Assembly (NCBI GenBank): GCA_040903745.1
Contig: JBBDUV010000100.1
Location: 15,487-79,486 of the forward strand
Direction: 5' to 3'
DNA length: 64,000 bases
Source of the DNA: M55B112 sp040903745
GTDB taxonomy: Bacteria > Bacteroidota > Bacteroidia > Bacteroidales > GCA-2748055
Every line of letters begins with the position of its first letter. The stretch's first letter is position 1. Below the pieces are notes generated by a model, which saw nothing but the letters and a program-made list of their open reading frames with translations, did not search any database and had not been told where the DNA came from. Of this stretch, positions 22,552-31,183 are shown one piece after another. The position numbers and the translations under genes are program-made.

Positions 22552-24375
22552 ATGGTAAAACCAAAAAAGCTGATAGAAACCGATGAACTGATCCGCAACG
22601 CCAAGCTGAAACGGTTCGGTGCAGGGGGCGTGGCAAAGATCATGATGAACCTGCTGCGGATCAACAAACTAAACAAACTGTACGAAGAGCTGAGCGACCG
22701 GCAGGGGGTCGCTTTTATCGACGGACTCATCAAAAAGCTGGAGCTCGATTACGAGGTGCGGGAAGACGAACTGAAAAGGATTCCGGTCGATGGACCCCTT
22801 ATCACCGTTTCCAACCACCCTTTCGGAGGGATCGACGGATTACTGCTGGTGAAGGTCATCTCGGAGGTGCGGACAGACCTAAAAATCATGGCCAACTTCA
22901 TGATGAAGCGGATCGATCCTGTGGGTGAGTTCATATTGCCGGTGAACCCCTTTGAGAAGAGAAACGACCGGGCGTCGAGCCTCGCCGGGATCAAAATGGC
23001 GATCCAGCATGTGAATGACGGCGGTGTGCTCGGTCTTTTCCCATCGGGGGAGGTGTCGAGCTACAACCAGGACAATTTCGGGAAGACCGACAGGCAGTGG
23101 CAGCTATCGGCTATAAGAATGATCAAAAATACAGGGGTGCCGGTTGTCCCGGTTTACTTCGAAGGGACCAACTCCAGGATCTTTCATATCCTCGGACTGA
23201 TCCATCCGTCGCTGCGCACCGTGAAGCTGCCGTCGGAGATCTTCAACAAGCGTAACAAAAGAATCAGGATCAGGATCGGCAATCCGATCACGGTGAAGGA
23301 GCAGAACGAGTTCACCGACATCGCAAGGTACGGACGGTTCCTGCGGGCGAAAACCTATTCCCTGGGATCGGCACTGGAGGTGAAGCGGTTTTTCCTGCCG
23401 CGGTTCAAACGCGTTCAGAAGGAAGAGGAGATCGCTCCGCCGGTTCCTGCAAAACTGCTCCTCAATGAGATTGAGGGACTGAGAGCGGAGGAGGAGGCCC
23501 TGCTCTTCTCCAACGACAATTATGAAGTATTCTGTACCCCCTCCACACGGATCCCGCATATCATGAATGAGATCGGCCGGCTCAGGGAGATCACCTTCAG
23601 GGGGGTTGGGGAGGGTACGAACCGCTCAATGGACCTCGACGAGTATGACCTCTACTACCACCAGCTTTTTGTGTGGGATTCCGCAGCACTGAAGATCGTG
23701 GGCGCCTACCGCGTTGGGATCGGTGATGATATCCTGCAGCGATTTGGTGTCAGGGGATTTTACCTGCATAGCCTCTTCAGGATGCAACGCGGATTTAAAA
23801 AAATCCTCCGGCAATCGATGGAGCTGGGAAGATCGTTCATCGTAGAGGAGTACCAACGAAGACCGCTGCCGCTGTTCCTGCTCTGGAAGGGGATCCTCTA
23901 TTTCCTGATTAAAAACTCAGAGTACAGGTACCTGATCGGTCCGGTGAGCATCAGCAACAGGTTTTCCGATTTCTCCAAGTCGATGATTATCACCTATATT
24001 AAGAAGAATTACTACAACAGGAAACTGTCGAGGTACATCCGTCCGCGAAAGAGATACAACGTTCCGGGCTACAACATCGACGAGGAGATTATTCTGGAGA
24101 GTGCCGACAACCTGCAGAAATTCGACAGGTTTATCGACGATGTGGAAACCTCCGGGTATAAGATGCCGATCCTGCTGAAACGCTACCTGAAGCTGAACGG
24201 CCAAATCATCAGCTTCAATGTCGACCCGAAGTTTAATAACGCGCTCGACGGGCTGCTGGTGCTGGACCTGTTCGATGTGCCGGTGGAGACCATCGCCTCA
24301 CTCTCGAAAGAGCTGAACGACAAGACAATCATGGAACGGTTCGAGGTGGGGAAAGTTATAAAAGGACATTTTTAA
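22552..24375 (+). CDS. Bifunctional OlsF-like acyltransferase (PlsC-type plus GNAT/hemolysin-type)
   Basis: 607 residues with two enzyme parts. The N-terminal part (about 1-270) is a lysophospholipid-acyltransferase-like domain with VSNHPFGGIDG (His-x5-Asp, the variant spacing of this family) and FPSGEVSS. The C-terminal part (about 300-600) resembles the GNAT/hemolysin domain of N-acyltransferases (EIGRLREITFRGVGEG, YDLYYHQLFVWD, GAYRVGIG). OlsF of Serratia and Flavobacterium has this layout and makes ornithine lipids; GlsA/GlsB make glycine lipids in Bacteroides from two separate proteins. The amino acid used here cannot be read from sequence. Confidence 0.85.
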   Translation: MVKPKKLIETDELIRNAKLKRFGAGGVAKIMMNLLRINKLNKLYEELSDRQGVAFIDGLIKKLELDYEVREDELKRIPVDGPLITVSNHPFGGIDGLLLVKVISEVRTDLKIMANFMMKRIDPVGEFILPVNPFEKRNDRASSLAGIKMAIQHVNDGGVLGLFPSGEVSSYNQDNFGKTDRQWQLSAIRMIKNTGVPVVPVYFEGTNSRIFHILGLIHPSLRTVKLPSEIFNKRNKRIRIRIGNPITVKEQNEFTDIARYGRFLRAKTYSLGSALEVKRFFLPRFKRVQKEEEIAPPVPAKLLLNEIEGLRAEEEALLFSNDNYEVFCTPSTRIPHIMNEIGRLREITFRGVGEGTNRSMDLDEYDLYYHQLFVWDSAALKIVGAYRVGIGDDILQRFGVRGFYLHSLFRMQRGFKKILRQSMELGRSFIVEEYQRRPLPLFLLWKGILYFLIKNSEYRYLIGPVSISNRFSDFSKSMIITYIKKNYYNRKLSRYIRPRKRYNVPGYNIDEEIILESADNLQKFDRFIDDVETSGYKMPILLKRYLKLNGQIISFNVDPKFNNALDGLLVLDLFDVPVETIASLSKELNDKTIMERFEVGKVIKGHF

Positions 24376-24684
24376 CCAATCCGCCCATCCTGACTTTCCG
24401 CGTCTCTTCTCCCAGCAATCAATTGTCGCGATGGGATCTTTGTATGTGGTAAATTTTGTCCGAGGTGGTCTTTACCCGAAGTTGTTTTTCCACAGGTGAT
24501 CTTTGCTTAAAGTGATCATCATATGGCTTTCGGGCAGCTTCAAGCATTACCCGCCGCCTCCCACATGGATCCAGAAATGGTATTTCTGAAGTTAATGATT
24601 CCAGGGCCTCAACTAACTGCTTTTTCCTCCAGAACCACCCGCATAGATCCTGCCATAATTATTCACCCTTAAAAAGGAGGGCCT
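24376..24684. other. Gene-free stretch with degenerate short-period repeat
   Basis: Between 24427 and 24525 a loose period of 15-16 bp can be read (GGATCTTTGTATG, GGTGGTCTTTACC, AGGTGATCTTTGC). No gene is supported. Confidence 0.4.
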
Positions 24685-25914
24685 TCAGGAAGTTGCTTTG
24701 GCCTCCCGCATGACCCGCATCAGGTTTCTGCTCCAGATTTTCTTGATATCCCTGGCTGAGTAGCCGCGACGCACCAGCTCCTCTGTAATATTTCCCAGTT
24801 CCGACACATCGAAGCAGCCCTCTACCCCACCGCCACCGTCGAAATCGGTACCGATCCCCACATGGTTGATCCCCGCCACCTGCACGATATGGTCGATATG
24901 ATCCACCACATCGGCCACTGTCGCCAGCTGCGGCGGGAAATCGCGATCCACCTGGTACCAGTCGACCAGAAACGCCTGTCGCCCCGCATCGTCCAACTCG
25001 TAATAATCCCCATGCTTTTCGCGCACGGCATTCCGGGCCGAGTCGCGTGCCGGGAAAGGCTCCGGCGTATTCACATACGCGCTCAGGATACACATCTGTA
25101 TCACCCCGCCGTTCTCCCGGAGCTTCACCAGCATATCGTCGCTTAAGTTTCTCGGGTGATCGCACAGCGCGCGGGCGCAGGAGTGGGAGGCGATGACCGG
25201 GGCACTGCTCAGCGCAACGACATCGTAGAAGGTCTGATCGGAGGCGTGCGACACATCGATCATCATGCCGAGTTCGTTCATTCGTTTTACTACCTGCACG
25301 CCGAAATCTGACAGTCCGCCATGTTCGATCGTATCGGTCGACGAATCGCAGATATCGTTGTTGTAGGAATGGCAGAGGGTGATGTATTCTATCCCGGCGT
25401 TATGGAACGAGTCGACCAGCGCCAGGTTGGTGCCGATGGGGTAACCGTTCTCGAGTCCGAGGAAGATGGCATGTTTGTCCTGACTCACGATTCTCTTGAG
25501 ATCTGCGGGACTGGTTGCGATCTGCAGGTCGTCCGGATACCGGTTCACCTCCGCGTAGATCGAGTCGATGATCTTGTTTGCCTCGGCAAGTGCTTCGGCA
25601 TTTCCCACTTCATCGCGGTTTTTCTGACCGAGAAATACAGCAAAGAAGACCCCGTCGAGTTCCCCTTCATTCATGCGGGGGATATCCAGCTTATAGCGCC
25701 TGCCCTCCGATTCGTGGCGATCACCAAAAGAGAAGCCCTCCCGGGTGAACCACATGGGGGTATCGGTATGGCTGTCGACCGTGACAGCCCTAGTGTGAAT
25801 GCGGGCCGCCCTTTTTTGGATCTGCTCTTCGGAGAGGGTGCAGGATGTAAGCAGCAGCAGGGCTGTAAGGGTGAATAAAAAGAGGAACGAGAATTTTATT
25901 AGAGAGGATTTCAT
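24685..25914 (-). CDS. Membrane dipeptidase (peptidase M19) lipoprotein
   Basis: 409 residues from the ATG giving MKSSLIKFSFLFLFTLTALL, a lipoprotein signal with lipobox LTSC. Upstream in-frame codons to 26052 come from a tandem repeat and are not counted. M19 zinc dipeptidase motifs: VDSHTDTP (metal-binding His-x-Asp), GLENGYP (bridging Glu), IDVSHASD, VIASHSCARALCDHPRN and the late GTDFDGGGG. Likely releases amino acids from dipeptides, including D-residues, at the cell envelope. Confidence 0.92.
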   Translation of the reverse strand: MKSSLIKFSFLFLFTLTALLLLTSCTLSEEQIQKRAARIHTRAVTVDSHTDTPMWFTREGFSFGDRHESEGRRYKLDIPRMNEGELDGVFFAVFLGQKNRDEVGNAEALAEANKIIDSIYAEVNRYPDDLQIATSPADLKRIVSQDKHAIFLGLENGYPIGTNLALVDSFHNAGIEYITLCHSYNNDICDSSTDTIEHGGLSDFGVQVVKRMNELGMMIDVSHASDQTFYDVVALSSAPVIASHSCARALCDHPRNLSDDMLVKLRENGGVIQMCILSAYVNTPEPFPARDSARNAVREKHGDYYELDDAGRQAFLVDWYQVDRDFPPQLATVADVVDHIDHIVQVAGINHVGIGTDFDGGGGVEGCFDVSELGNITEELVRRGYSARDIKKIWSRNLMRVMREAKATS

Positions 25915-25925
25915 TAGAATCTGCG

Positions 25926-26055
25926 TCGTCAGTAAAGGTTTCGTCGGCAAAGGCATCATTAATATGAGTTTATGCATGGTAGATTTCAGCAGTATCCGTT
26001 TCGTCAGTAAAGGTTTCGTCGGCAAAGGCATCATTAATATGAGTTTATGCATGGT
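25926..26055. repeat. 75-bp tandem repeat built of 15-bp units
   Basis: Two copies of a 75-bp unit, itself five related 15-mers (CAGTAAAGGTTTCGT, CGGCAAAGGCATCAT, TAATATGAGTTTATG, CATGGTAGATTTCAG, CAGTATCCGTTTCGT). Read on the minus strand it encodes MHKLILMMPLPTKPLL-type units in frame with the M19 gene. The array runs into a scaffold gap. Confidence 0.9.
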
Positions 26056-26155
26056 NNNNNNNNNNNNNNNNNNNNNNNNNNNNNNNNNNNNNNNNNNNNN
26101 NNNNNNNNNNNNNNNNNNNNNNNNNNNNNNNNNNNNNNNNNNNNNNNNNNNNNNN
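26056..26155. other. Scaffold gap of 100 N
   Basis: Exactly 100 N inside the 75-bp tandem array; the true array length is unknown. Confidence 0.97.
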
Positions 26156-26305
26156 AGATTTTAGCAGTGAAGACTTTCTCAGTATAGGTTACATTCGTAT
26201 AGGTTATATCAGTAAAGGTTAATTCGTATAGGTTATATCAGTGAAGGTTCTATCATTGCAGGTTCTATGAATAATCGTATTTGTAGTAAACGTTTCATCA
26301 ATAGT
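26156..26305. repeat. Degenerate 14-15-bp minisatellite after the gap
   Basis: Continuation of the array: CGTATAGGTTATAT and CAGTAAAGGTTAATT alternate with a 29-bp period (26193 and 26222), then decay into CAGTGAAGGTTCTAT, CATTGCAGGTTCTAT, TAGTAAACGTTTCAT. The remaining bases to 26514 are AT-rich with no gene. Confidence 0.75.
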
Positions 26306-26514
26306 CGCCGTGCTGGTTTGTGCTTCATCCGCTGAACTATTTTTTTTTGAAACATCAAATATAACAAAAACTGCCATTCTGTTGCGCCTAAACAGAAATG
26401 CGCAAAATTTTGTAACTTAGGTTCTGATAAATTCGGTATGAACGCGAATAAAAAATTTCCATGATTGAATATGAATTGAACGACCATGTATTTATTTTAT
26501 TCATAAAAATATAA

Positions 26515-27273
26515 ATGATGAAAAAGATCGGATTGGTACTTGGGGGCGGAGCAGTGCTGGGAGCGGCCCATGTAGGTGTATTGCGGGCCATAAAAGAGAA
26601 AGAAATTGAAATAGAATTCGTTGCGGGCACCAGTATCGGGGCTTTCGTGGCGGCCTTTTTTGCATTCGGCAAAAGCTGGGAGGATATCCACGAGATCGCT
26701 GCTGATCTGAAGTGGCTCGATATTTCGCAGATCGCGCTCTCGAAGTTTGGATTGCTTTCGAACGATAAGATGGGTAAGCTGATCGGGGAGCACATTGGGA
26801 AGAAGCAGATCAAAGATGCGGAGATCCCCCTTGCGATGGTCGCCACCGATATCACAAAGGGCGAAAAGGTGGTACTGGACAAAGGTTCGGTCGCTGATGC
26901 AGTGATGGCCAGCACAGCAATCCCGGGGATATTCAATCCTGTGGAGATCGGCAAGAAGATGCTGGTTGATGGCGGGGTTGTTGAGAATGTGCCCATCAGT
27001 ACCACCAGGGATCTCGGAGCCAAATATATCATCGGCGTTGACCTGAACGTACAGCATAAACAGAAGAAACCATCAAACATCCTGGATGTATTGCTGAACA
27101 GCTTTCAGTTTATGAGGCAGGCATCCTCCGAGCTCCAGACCGAAAAGGCCGACCTGATGATCAAGCCGGACCTCTCAAAATTTAACCGGTCGAATATGGA
27201 CCAGGTGGATGACCTGATGGAGAAGGGTTATAAGGATGCCAAAAAGGCATTATCAGCTTACAAATTTGGTTGA
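26515..27273 (+). CDS. Patatin-like phospholipase, RssA family
   Basis: 252 residues. Patatin motifs: oxyanion loop GGGAVLGAAH (about 10-19), nucleophile Ser in GTSIGA (about 43-48) and catalytic Asp in VDGGVVENVP (about 155). Length fits the bacterial RssA/YchK group of lipid acyl hydrolases with no signal peptide. It overlaps the convergent OmpA-family gene by 16 bp at the 3' ends. Confidence 0.92.
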   Translation: MMKKIGLVLGGGAVLGAAHVGVLRAIKEKEIEIEFVAGTSIGAFVAAFFAFGKSWEDIHEIAADLKWLDISQIALSKFGLLSNDKMGKLIGEHIGKKQIKDAEIPLAMVATDITKGEKVVLDKGSVADAVMASTAIPGIFNPVEIGKKMLVDGGVVENVPISTTRDLGAKYIIGVDLNVQHKQKKPSNILDVLLNSFQFMRQASSELQTEKADLMIKPDLSKFNRSNMDQVDDLMEKGYKDAKKALSAYKFG

Positions 27274-28790
27274 ATTTTTATATCAATCCGGCGGTTTTGT
27301 CTCCGCCCCTCCTCTGTTTCATTGTTAGCCACAGGGTTGTTCTCTCCATAACCCACTGAACTTATTTTATTATTATCCGGTGTGTCAGTATTCGCGATTA
27401 AATATTGTGTAACCGCATCTGAGCGTTCCTGCGAGAGTGTTAAATTCGACGCATCGCCTCCAAAAGAATCAGTATAGCCTTCGACTACAACATTGCTTTT
27501 TGGGAACACCTTGATGGCATCCTGTACCTTGGTTAGCAAGGCAAAGTTAACTGGTCTAATCTCCGACTTGCCTACATCAAAACCAAAACCATGCATTCTA
27601 ATTACTACTTCATCCCCGGAGCGGAACACCGATGCCTCTGTGCTGTTAAAAATTAGATTAACTGCTTCAAACTGTTCATTTAGTTTTGTTTGTTTATCAA
27701 TCCTGGCAGCAAGCTGGGCCTTTTCGTTTTCAAACTCCCTGGTCTGCGATTTCATGTCATCTGTACGTTTGTTAATTTCATTTCTGAACTCGCTGTTGAG
27801 CGCTAAGATTTCATCATTCAATAACGCAACAGTCGATTGTAGATGCATTATTTCATTTTCTTGATCAAGGTTTGCAGCAATCAGCATTTCTTTATTTTTC
27901 TGTAATTCCGACACATGCTTAATGATTTCTTGTTCAGGCTTTTCGATACCTTCGTGAAACTGGGCCACAAAACCAATTTTTTCTGCAATTCGGGCAAGGG
28001 GTGTTTCATAGTTGAGAATAACTTCCTCCATTTCCATGTCGCTATCATCAATTTTCGATATGCTGCTGTTAAGGTAAATGGCGTGCCTGGCTTCATATTT
28101 GGCTTGTTTTGCCAGGATGCGGGGGTAATCCATATCATACCGGTTTGTTTCGAGTTCTTTTTCTGTTTCTGCCAGCAGCGATTTTGCCTTTTTCAGTGTT
28201 ATTGGGGCATTACGGTCAACCTTCATATCATCTGCTTTTTCAAGCAACACACGTGTTTCATCGAGCAAATCAGTTTTTATCGAAGACAATTCAGCTTTCC
28301 GGTACAGTTCAATAGCCTCTGTTGAGTATTTGTACGAATCATCCCGGTCTCCTTTTTCCAATTCTTTTGCTGCATCATTAAACGCTTCTTCTGCATCAAG
28401 CCACGTTTCTTTTGCAAATTTGTTAGCCCCTGCCGATAATGCATCCGCACGTGCATCAAGTGAATTGGCAAAAACTAATTTGGCTGAAACGCTAAAGTCG
28501 GCAGACCGGTTAAAATAATTAACGGCTTCTACAAGCGATGATTCTACCTTCTCAATACCTTTTTTCTTGACATAATAGTCTTCAGCATCCTTGTAGTTTT
28601 CAACCCCTTTATTAAATTCGGTTGGCACAAGCAGGTCTGCCTGCATAAATTTTGCATTGAGCATTGCCTTATCGGCTTGCATAAACAAGGCTTTTTTGGA
28701 TTGCTGCCCGTAACTAATAGTACTTAGCATCAGCAATGACAGGCACCAAAGTATGGCAACCCTGTTTTTTCTTTTTTCAATTGGTTTCAT
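27258..28790 (-). CDS. OmpA-family protein with coiled-coil N-terminal region
   Basis: 510 residues. Signal peptide (about 1-28, ending SYGQ), then a helical region with repeat-like character (ADKAMLNAKF, LDARADALSAGANKFAKETW), a long coiled coil (about 285-375), and a C-terminal OmpA peptidoglycan-binding domain (about 390-510) with VVVEGYTDSFGG, LSQERSDAVTQYLI and GRRQNRRIDI. Probably links the outer membrane to the cell wall. The N-terminal region gives no better assignment. Confidence 0.88.
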   Translation of the reverse strand: MKPIEKRKNRVAILWCLSLLMLSTISYGQQSKKALFMQADKAMLNAKFMQADLLVPTEFNKGVENYKDAEDYYVKKKGIEKVESSLVEAVNYFNRSADFSVSAKLVFANSLDARADALSAGANKFAKETWLDAEEAFNDAAKELEKGDRDDSYKYSTEAIELYRKAELSSIKTDLLDETRVLLEKADDMKVDRNAPITLKKAKSLLAETEKELETNRYDMDYPRILAKQAKYEARHAIYLNSSISKIDDSDMEMEEVILNYETPLARIAEKIGFVAQFHEGIEKPEQEIIKHVSELQKNKEMLIAANLDQENEIMHLQSTVALLNDEILALNSEFRNEINKRTDDMKSQTREFENEKAQLAARIDKQTKLNEQFEAVNLIFNSTEASVFRSGDEVVIRMHGFGFDVGKSEIRPVNFALLTKVQDAIKVFPKSNVVVEGYTDSFGGDASNLTLSQERSDAVTQYLIANTDTPDNNKISSVGYGENNPVANNETEEGRRQNRRIDIKIQPNL

Positions 28791-29388
28791 CTGTAATGTA
28801 TTTATATGTTAATATTCTATGATATAATTAGTTATAAATATTATTTTTTCACCGGGGGACTTGTTGCCTCACAGCATACTAATTATTTAAATGGTGTTCG
28901 GCGAACCGAACGCAGTGAGCTCGCGAATACCGCTAAAATATTTTTCTATATGAGCAACCCTCATCATGATGCTCTATACTTCGTTCTTTATATACATGTT
29001 CTTCTGTCTTTGCTCACCTAAAATTTCTATTTCCAATGATGAGGGTTTCATTTTGATTAATTTATTTGTGAAATTCAAAATTATTATAGCCCAAATTTAC
29101 AAACTACTATTTTACAGATTGTTACACTATTATCTAAATATGTTACATTATTCACATGTATATCCAGGATTATTCATGCATTTAGTAAATTTTGGCAAAA
29201 TATATTATTTTACAGCTGTATTAGTATTTCGCTAATTTTATGAATATTACATAATTTTTGCCAAAATTTGTGAGTAATTCAGGATAGGTACAGGATGAAA
29301 AGTTGCATTGATTATGCAGGTGTTGGTCCAATAAAAAATGACCCGCTGAACGAATCTGTTCGGCGGGTCATTTTTCATTAGACAAACA
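28791..29388. other. AT-rich intergenic region with inverted repeats
   Basis: No gene. It contains a copy of the CCTCATCATTGG motif on the minus strand (29031-29050), a related CCCTCATCAT at 28969-28978, and a perfect 14-bp inverted repeat AAATTTTGGCAAAA (29187-29200) / TTTTGCCAAAATTT (29256-29269). The sod terminator occupies the right end. Confidence 0.5.
29333..29376 (-). terminator. Rho-independent terminator of the sod gene
   Basis: Long stem AAAATGACCCGC ... GCGGGTCATTTT with an inner GAAC/GTTC pairing, flanked by A and T runs on both sides. It lies directly after the sod stop on the minus strand. Confidence 0.9.
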
Positions 29389-29991
29389 CTATTCAGCAAA
29401 TCTTTTCGCTATTTCCTTCCAATTAACCACGTTCCAGAATGCACCTATGTAGTCGGGTCTGCGGTTCTGGTAATTCAGATAATAGGCGTGTTCCCAAACG
29501 TCGAGTCCGAGGATCGGTGTTCCTTTTACCTCGGCAATATCCATGATCGGATTGTCCTGGTTGGGTGTGGAAGAGACCACCAGTTTACCGCCTGATTGTT
29601 TTACCAGCCAGGCCCATCCTGAGCCGAAACGGGTCGCTGCGGCGTTGCTGAACTCATCCTTGAATGCGTCGAACGAACCGAAATCACGGTCGATCGCTGC
29701 AGCCAGGTCACCCTCGGGCGATCCCCCGCTAGTGGGACCCATCACCTCCCAGAAGAGATTGTGGTTGTAGAAACCGCCGCCATTGTTGCGGACAGCTGCC
29801 GAATGACCTGAGATCCCGGCGAGGATATCTTCAATGGATTTTCCGTCGAGATCCGTTCCTGCCACAGCATCGTTCAGTTTTGTGGTGTACGCGCCATGGT
29901 GCTTGGTATGGTGAATCTCCATTGTGCGTGCATCGATGTGCGGTTCGAGTGCGTTATAATCGTATTTTAAATCGGGCAATTTGAATGACAT
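29389..29991 (-). CDS. Superoxide dismutase, Fe/Mn family
   Basis: 200 residues, full length. Metal ligands: His in IHHTKHHGAY, His in FYNHNLFW, Asp and His in LGLDVWEHAYY. Dismutates superoxide in the cytoplasm. Iron versus manganese use is not certain from motifs; the GGGFYNHNLFW context leans to the Mn or cambialistic type. A strong terminator follows. Closest same-strand neighbour is a cupin lipoprotein upstream. Confidence 0.96.
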   Translation of the reverse strand: MSFKLPDLKYDYNALEPHIDARTMEIHHTKHHGAYTTKLNDAVAGTDLDGKSIEDILAGISGHSAAVRNNGGGFYNHNLFWEVMGPTSGGSPEGDLAAAIDRDFGSFDAFKDEFSNAAATRFGSGWAWLVKQSGGKLVVSSTPNQDNPIMDIAEVKGTPILGLDVWEHAYYLNYQNRRPDYIGAFWNVVNWKEIAKRFAE

Positions 29992-30105
29992 AATGTTATG
30001 ATTTTTAATGTTTATAAAAGTTATTTATCTCTTTCGATGCCTCTGCAAATCTGATCTGTCTTTTTACAGCTACAGTGCATCTTTATTTTTGCTCTTGTAT
30101 ACAGT

Positions 30106-30810
30106 TTATTTAATTCTATTGCCCTTGTTATCATAATTCTCAAACGGGAAGTAGTTTAAAACGTCATACTCCCAAACATTCGTTGGAAATATTACCACAA
30201 GATTGGCTGTTTTATCCCCGATATTTTTAAAAGCATGGGGAACCATAGGTGGAATGTTAACAATGTAAGGTGCAGATATTGTAAAGATTGTGTCGCCCAA
30301 AGCATATAATATCTCCCCTTCAAGTAATACATGTGACTCTTCTCCTTTATGTGTATGCATTGGGGGTGCACCCCCCGGAAAAGTTTCAGTAATTCCAATG
30401 ACAAGGTTTTGGTAACCGTGTTTGTACCCTTCCATGACATGGACATATTCTCCCGGTCCTGGATTTATTGAGGGAAGATCTTCAACTTTAGCTGCATAGT
30501 CCTTCCAATTTTTTAGATCCTTAGTTTCGTAACCTGAAGGAACAGTCCTTCTCTCCAAAACTTTATGATTATGATGCTGGGCATGTAAGTATTCAATAAT
30601 GGAATCAGGAACAGTTTTTACTTCTTCAACTAAATTTTCAATTGAAAAAGTCTCTTTTGTTTCAGAGTGGCCATGAGAATGACTTCCTGAACCATGATCA
30701 TGACTATGTTCTTCGGTCAATGTTGCTGATTTCGAATTTGATTTTTGGCCACATGAAACCATTCCAAAAGCAACTAATGCTGTAATCGTCAGTGTAATAT
30801 TACTTTTCAT
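30106..30810 (-). CDS. Cupin-domain lipoprotein with His-rich segment
   Basis: 234 residues. Lipoprotein signal with Cys20 (GMVSC), then a histidine-rich stretch (HSHDHGSGSHSHGHSE, about 36-51) typical of zinc or nickel binding, a helical part, and a cupin barrel (about 135-215) with PPMHTHKGEESHVLLEGEI and PPMVPHAF supplying the usual metal-binding His/Glu set. Probably an envelope metal-binding or metal-dependent enzyme; substrate unknown. Confidence 0.78.
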   Translation of the reverse strand: MKSNITLTITALVAFGMVSCGQKSNSKSATLTEEHSHDHGSGSHSHGHSETKETFSIENLVEEVKTVPDSIIEYLHAQHHNHKVLERRTVPSGYETKDLKNWKDYAAKVEDLPSINPGPGEYVHVMEGYKHGYQNLVIGITETFPGGAPPMHTHKGEESHVLLEGEILYALGDTIFTISAPYIVNIPPMVPHAFKNIGDKTANLVVIFPTNVWEYDVLNYFPFENYDNKGNRIK

Positions 30811-31183
30811 AGTTTACAAATTTGTTCGTATTAGTTTAATGTGGTACAACTTTCCTGTTAATGCTTGTTTACCGTTTTGTTCCTTGTTTTATTCATCCGT
30901 TCTATTGTTATTTGTAAACAATATAAATAATGAATTGTTCGGTAAAGTTGTTCGGAAAGGCCCCTTGGGTAAAAACATTGGAAAAAGTCTTTTGCAAAAA
31001 GACAAAGGCTGGGGAGGCTTTGCCAAATCAACATCGGGGTAGGCCCGATCAACATCGGAACAGGTTCATGATTTAAAACATAATTCAATTGATCCTTTTT
31101 CTTTAGATTTACAAAATGTACTTAAAGCAGTCAATATATTATCCATCATTATATTATCCATCAATAAATAAAAATCCAACCCC
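30811..31183. other. Gene-free stretch between divergent genes
   Basis: No gene. Minor features: hairpin-like GTCTTTTGCAAAAAGAC (about 30988-31004), a duplicated TCAACATCGG (about 31027 and 31049) and a duplicated ATATTATCCATCA just before the tricorn-like gene. Confidence 0.35.

Noticed and set aside
24659..25165. 168-codon frame opposite in phase to the M19 gene
   Set aside because: Shadow of the M19 coding sequence with no independent support.
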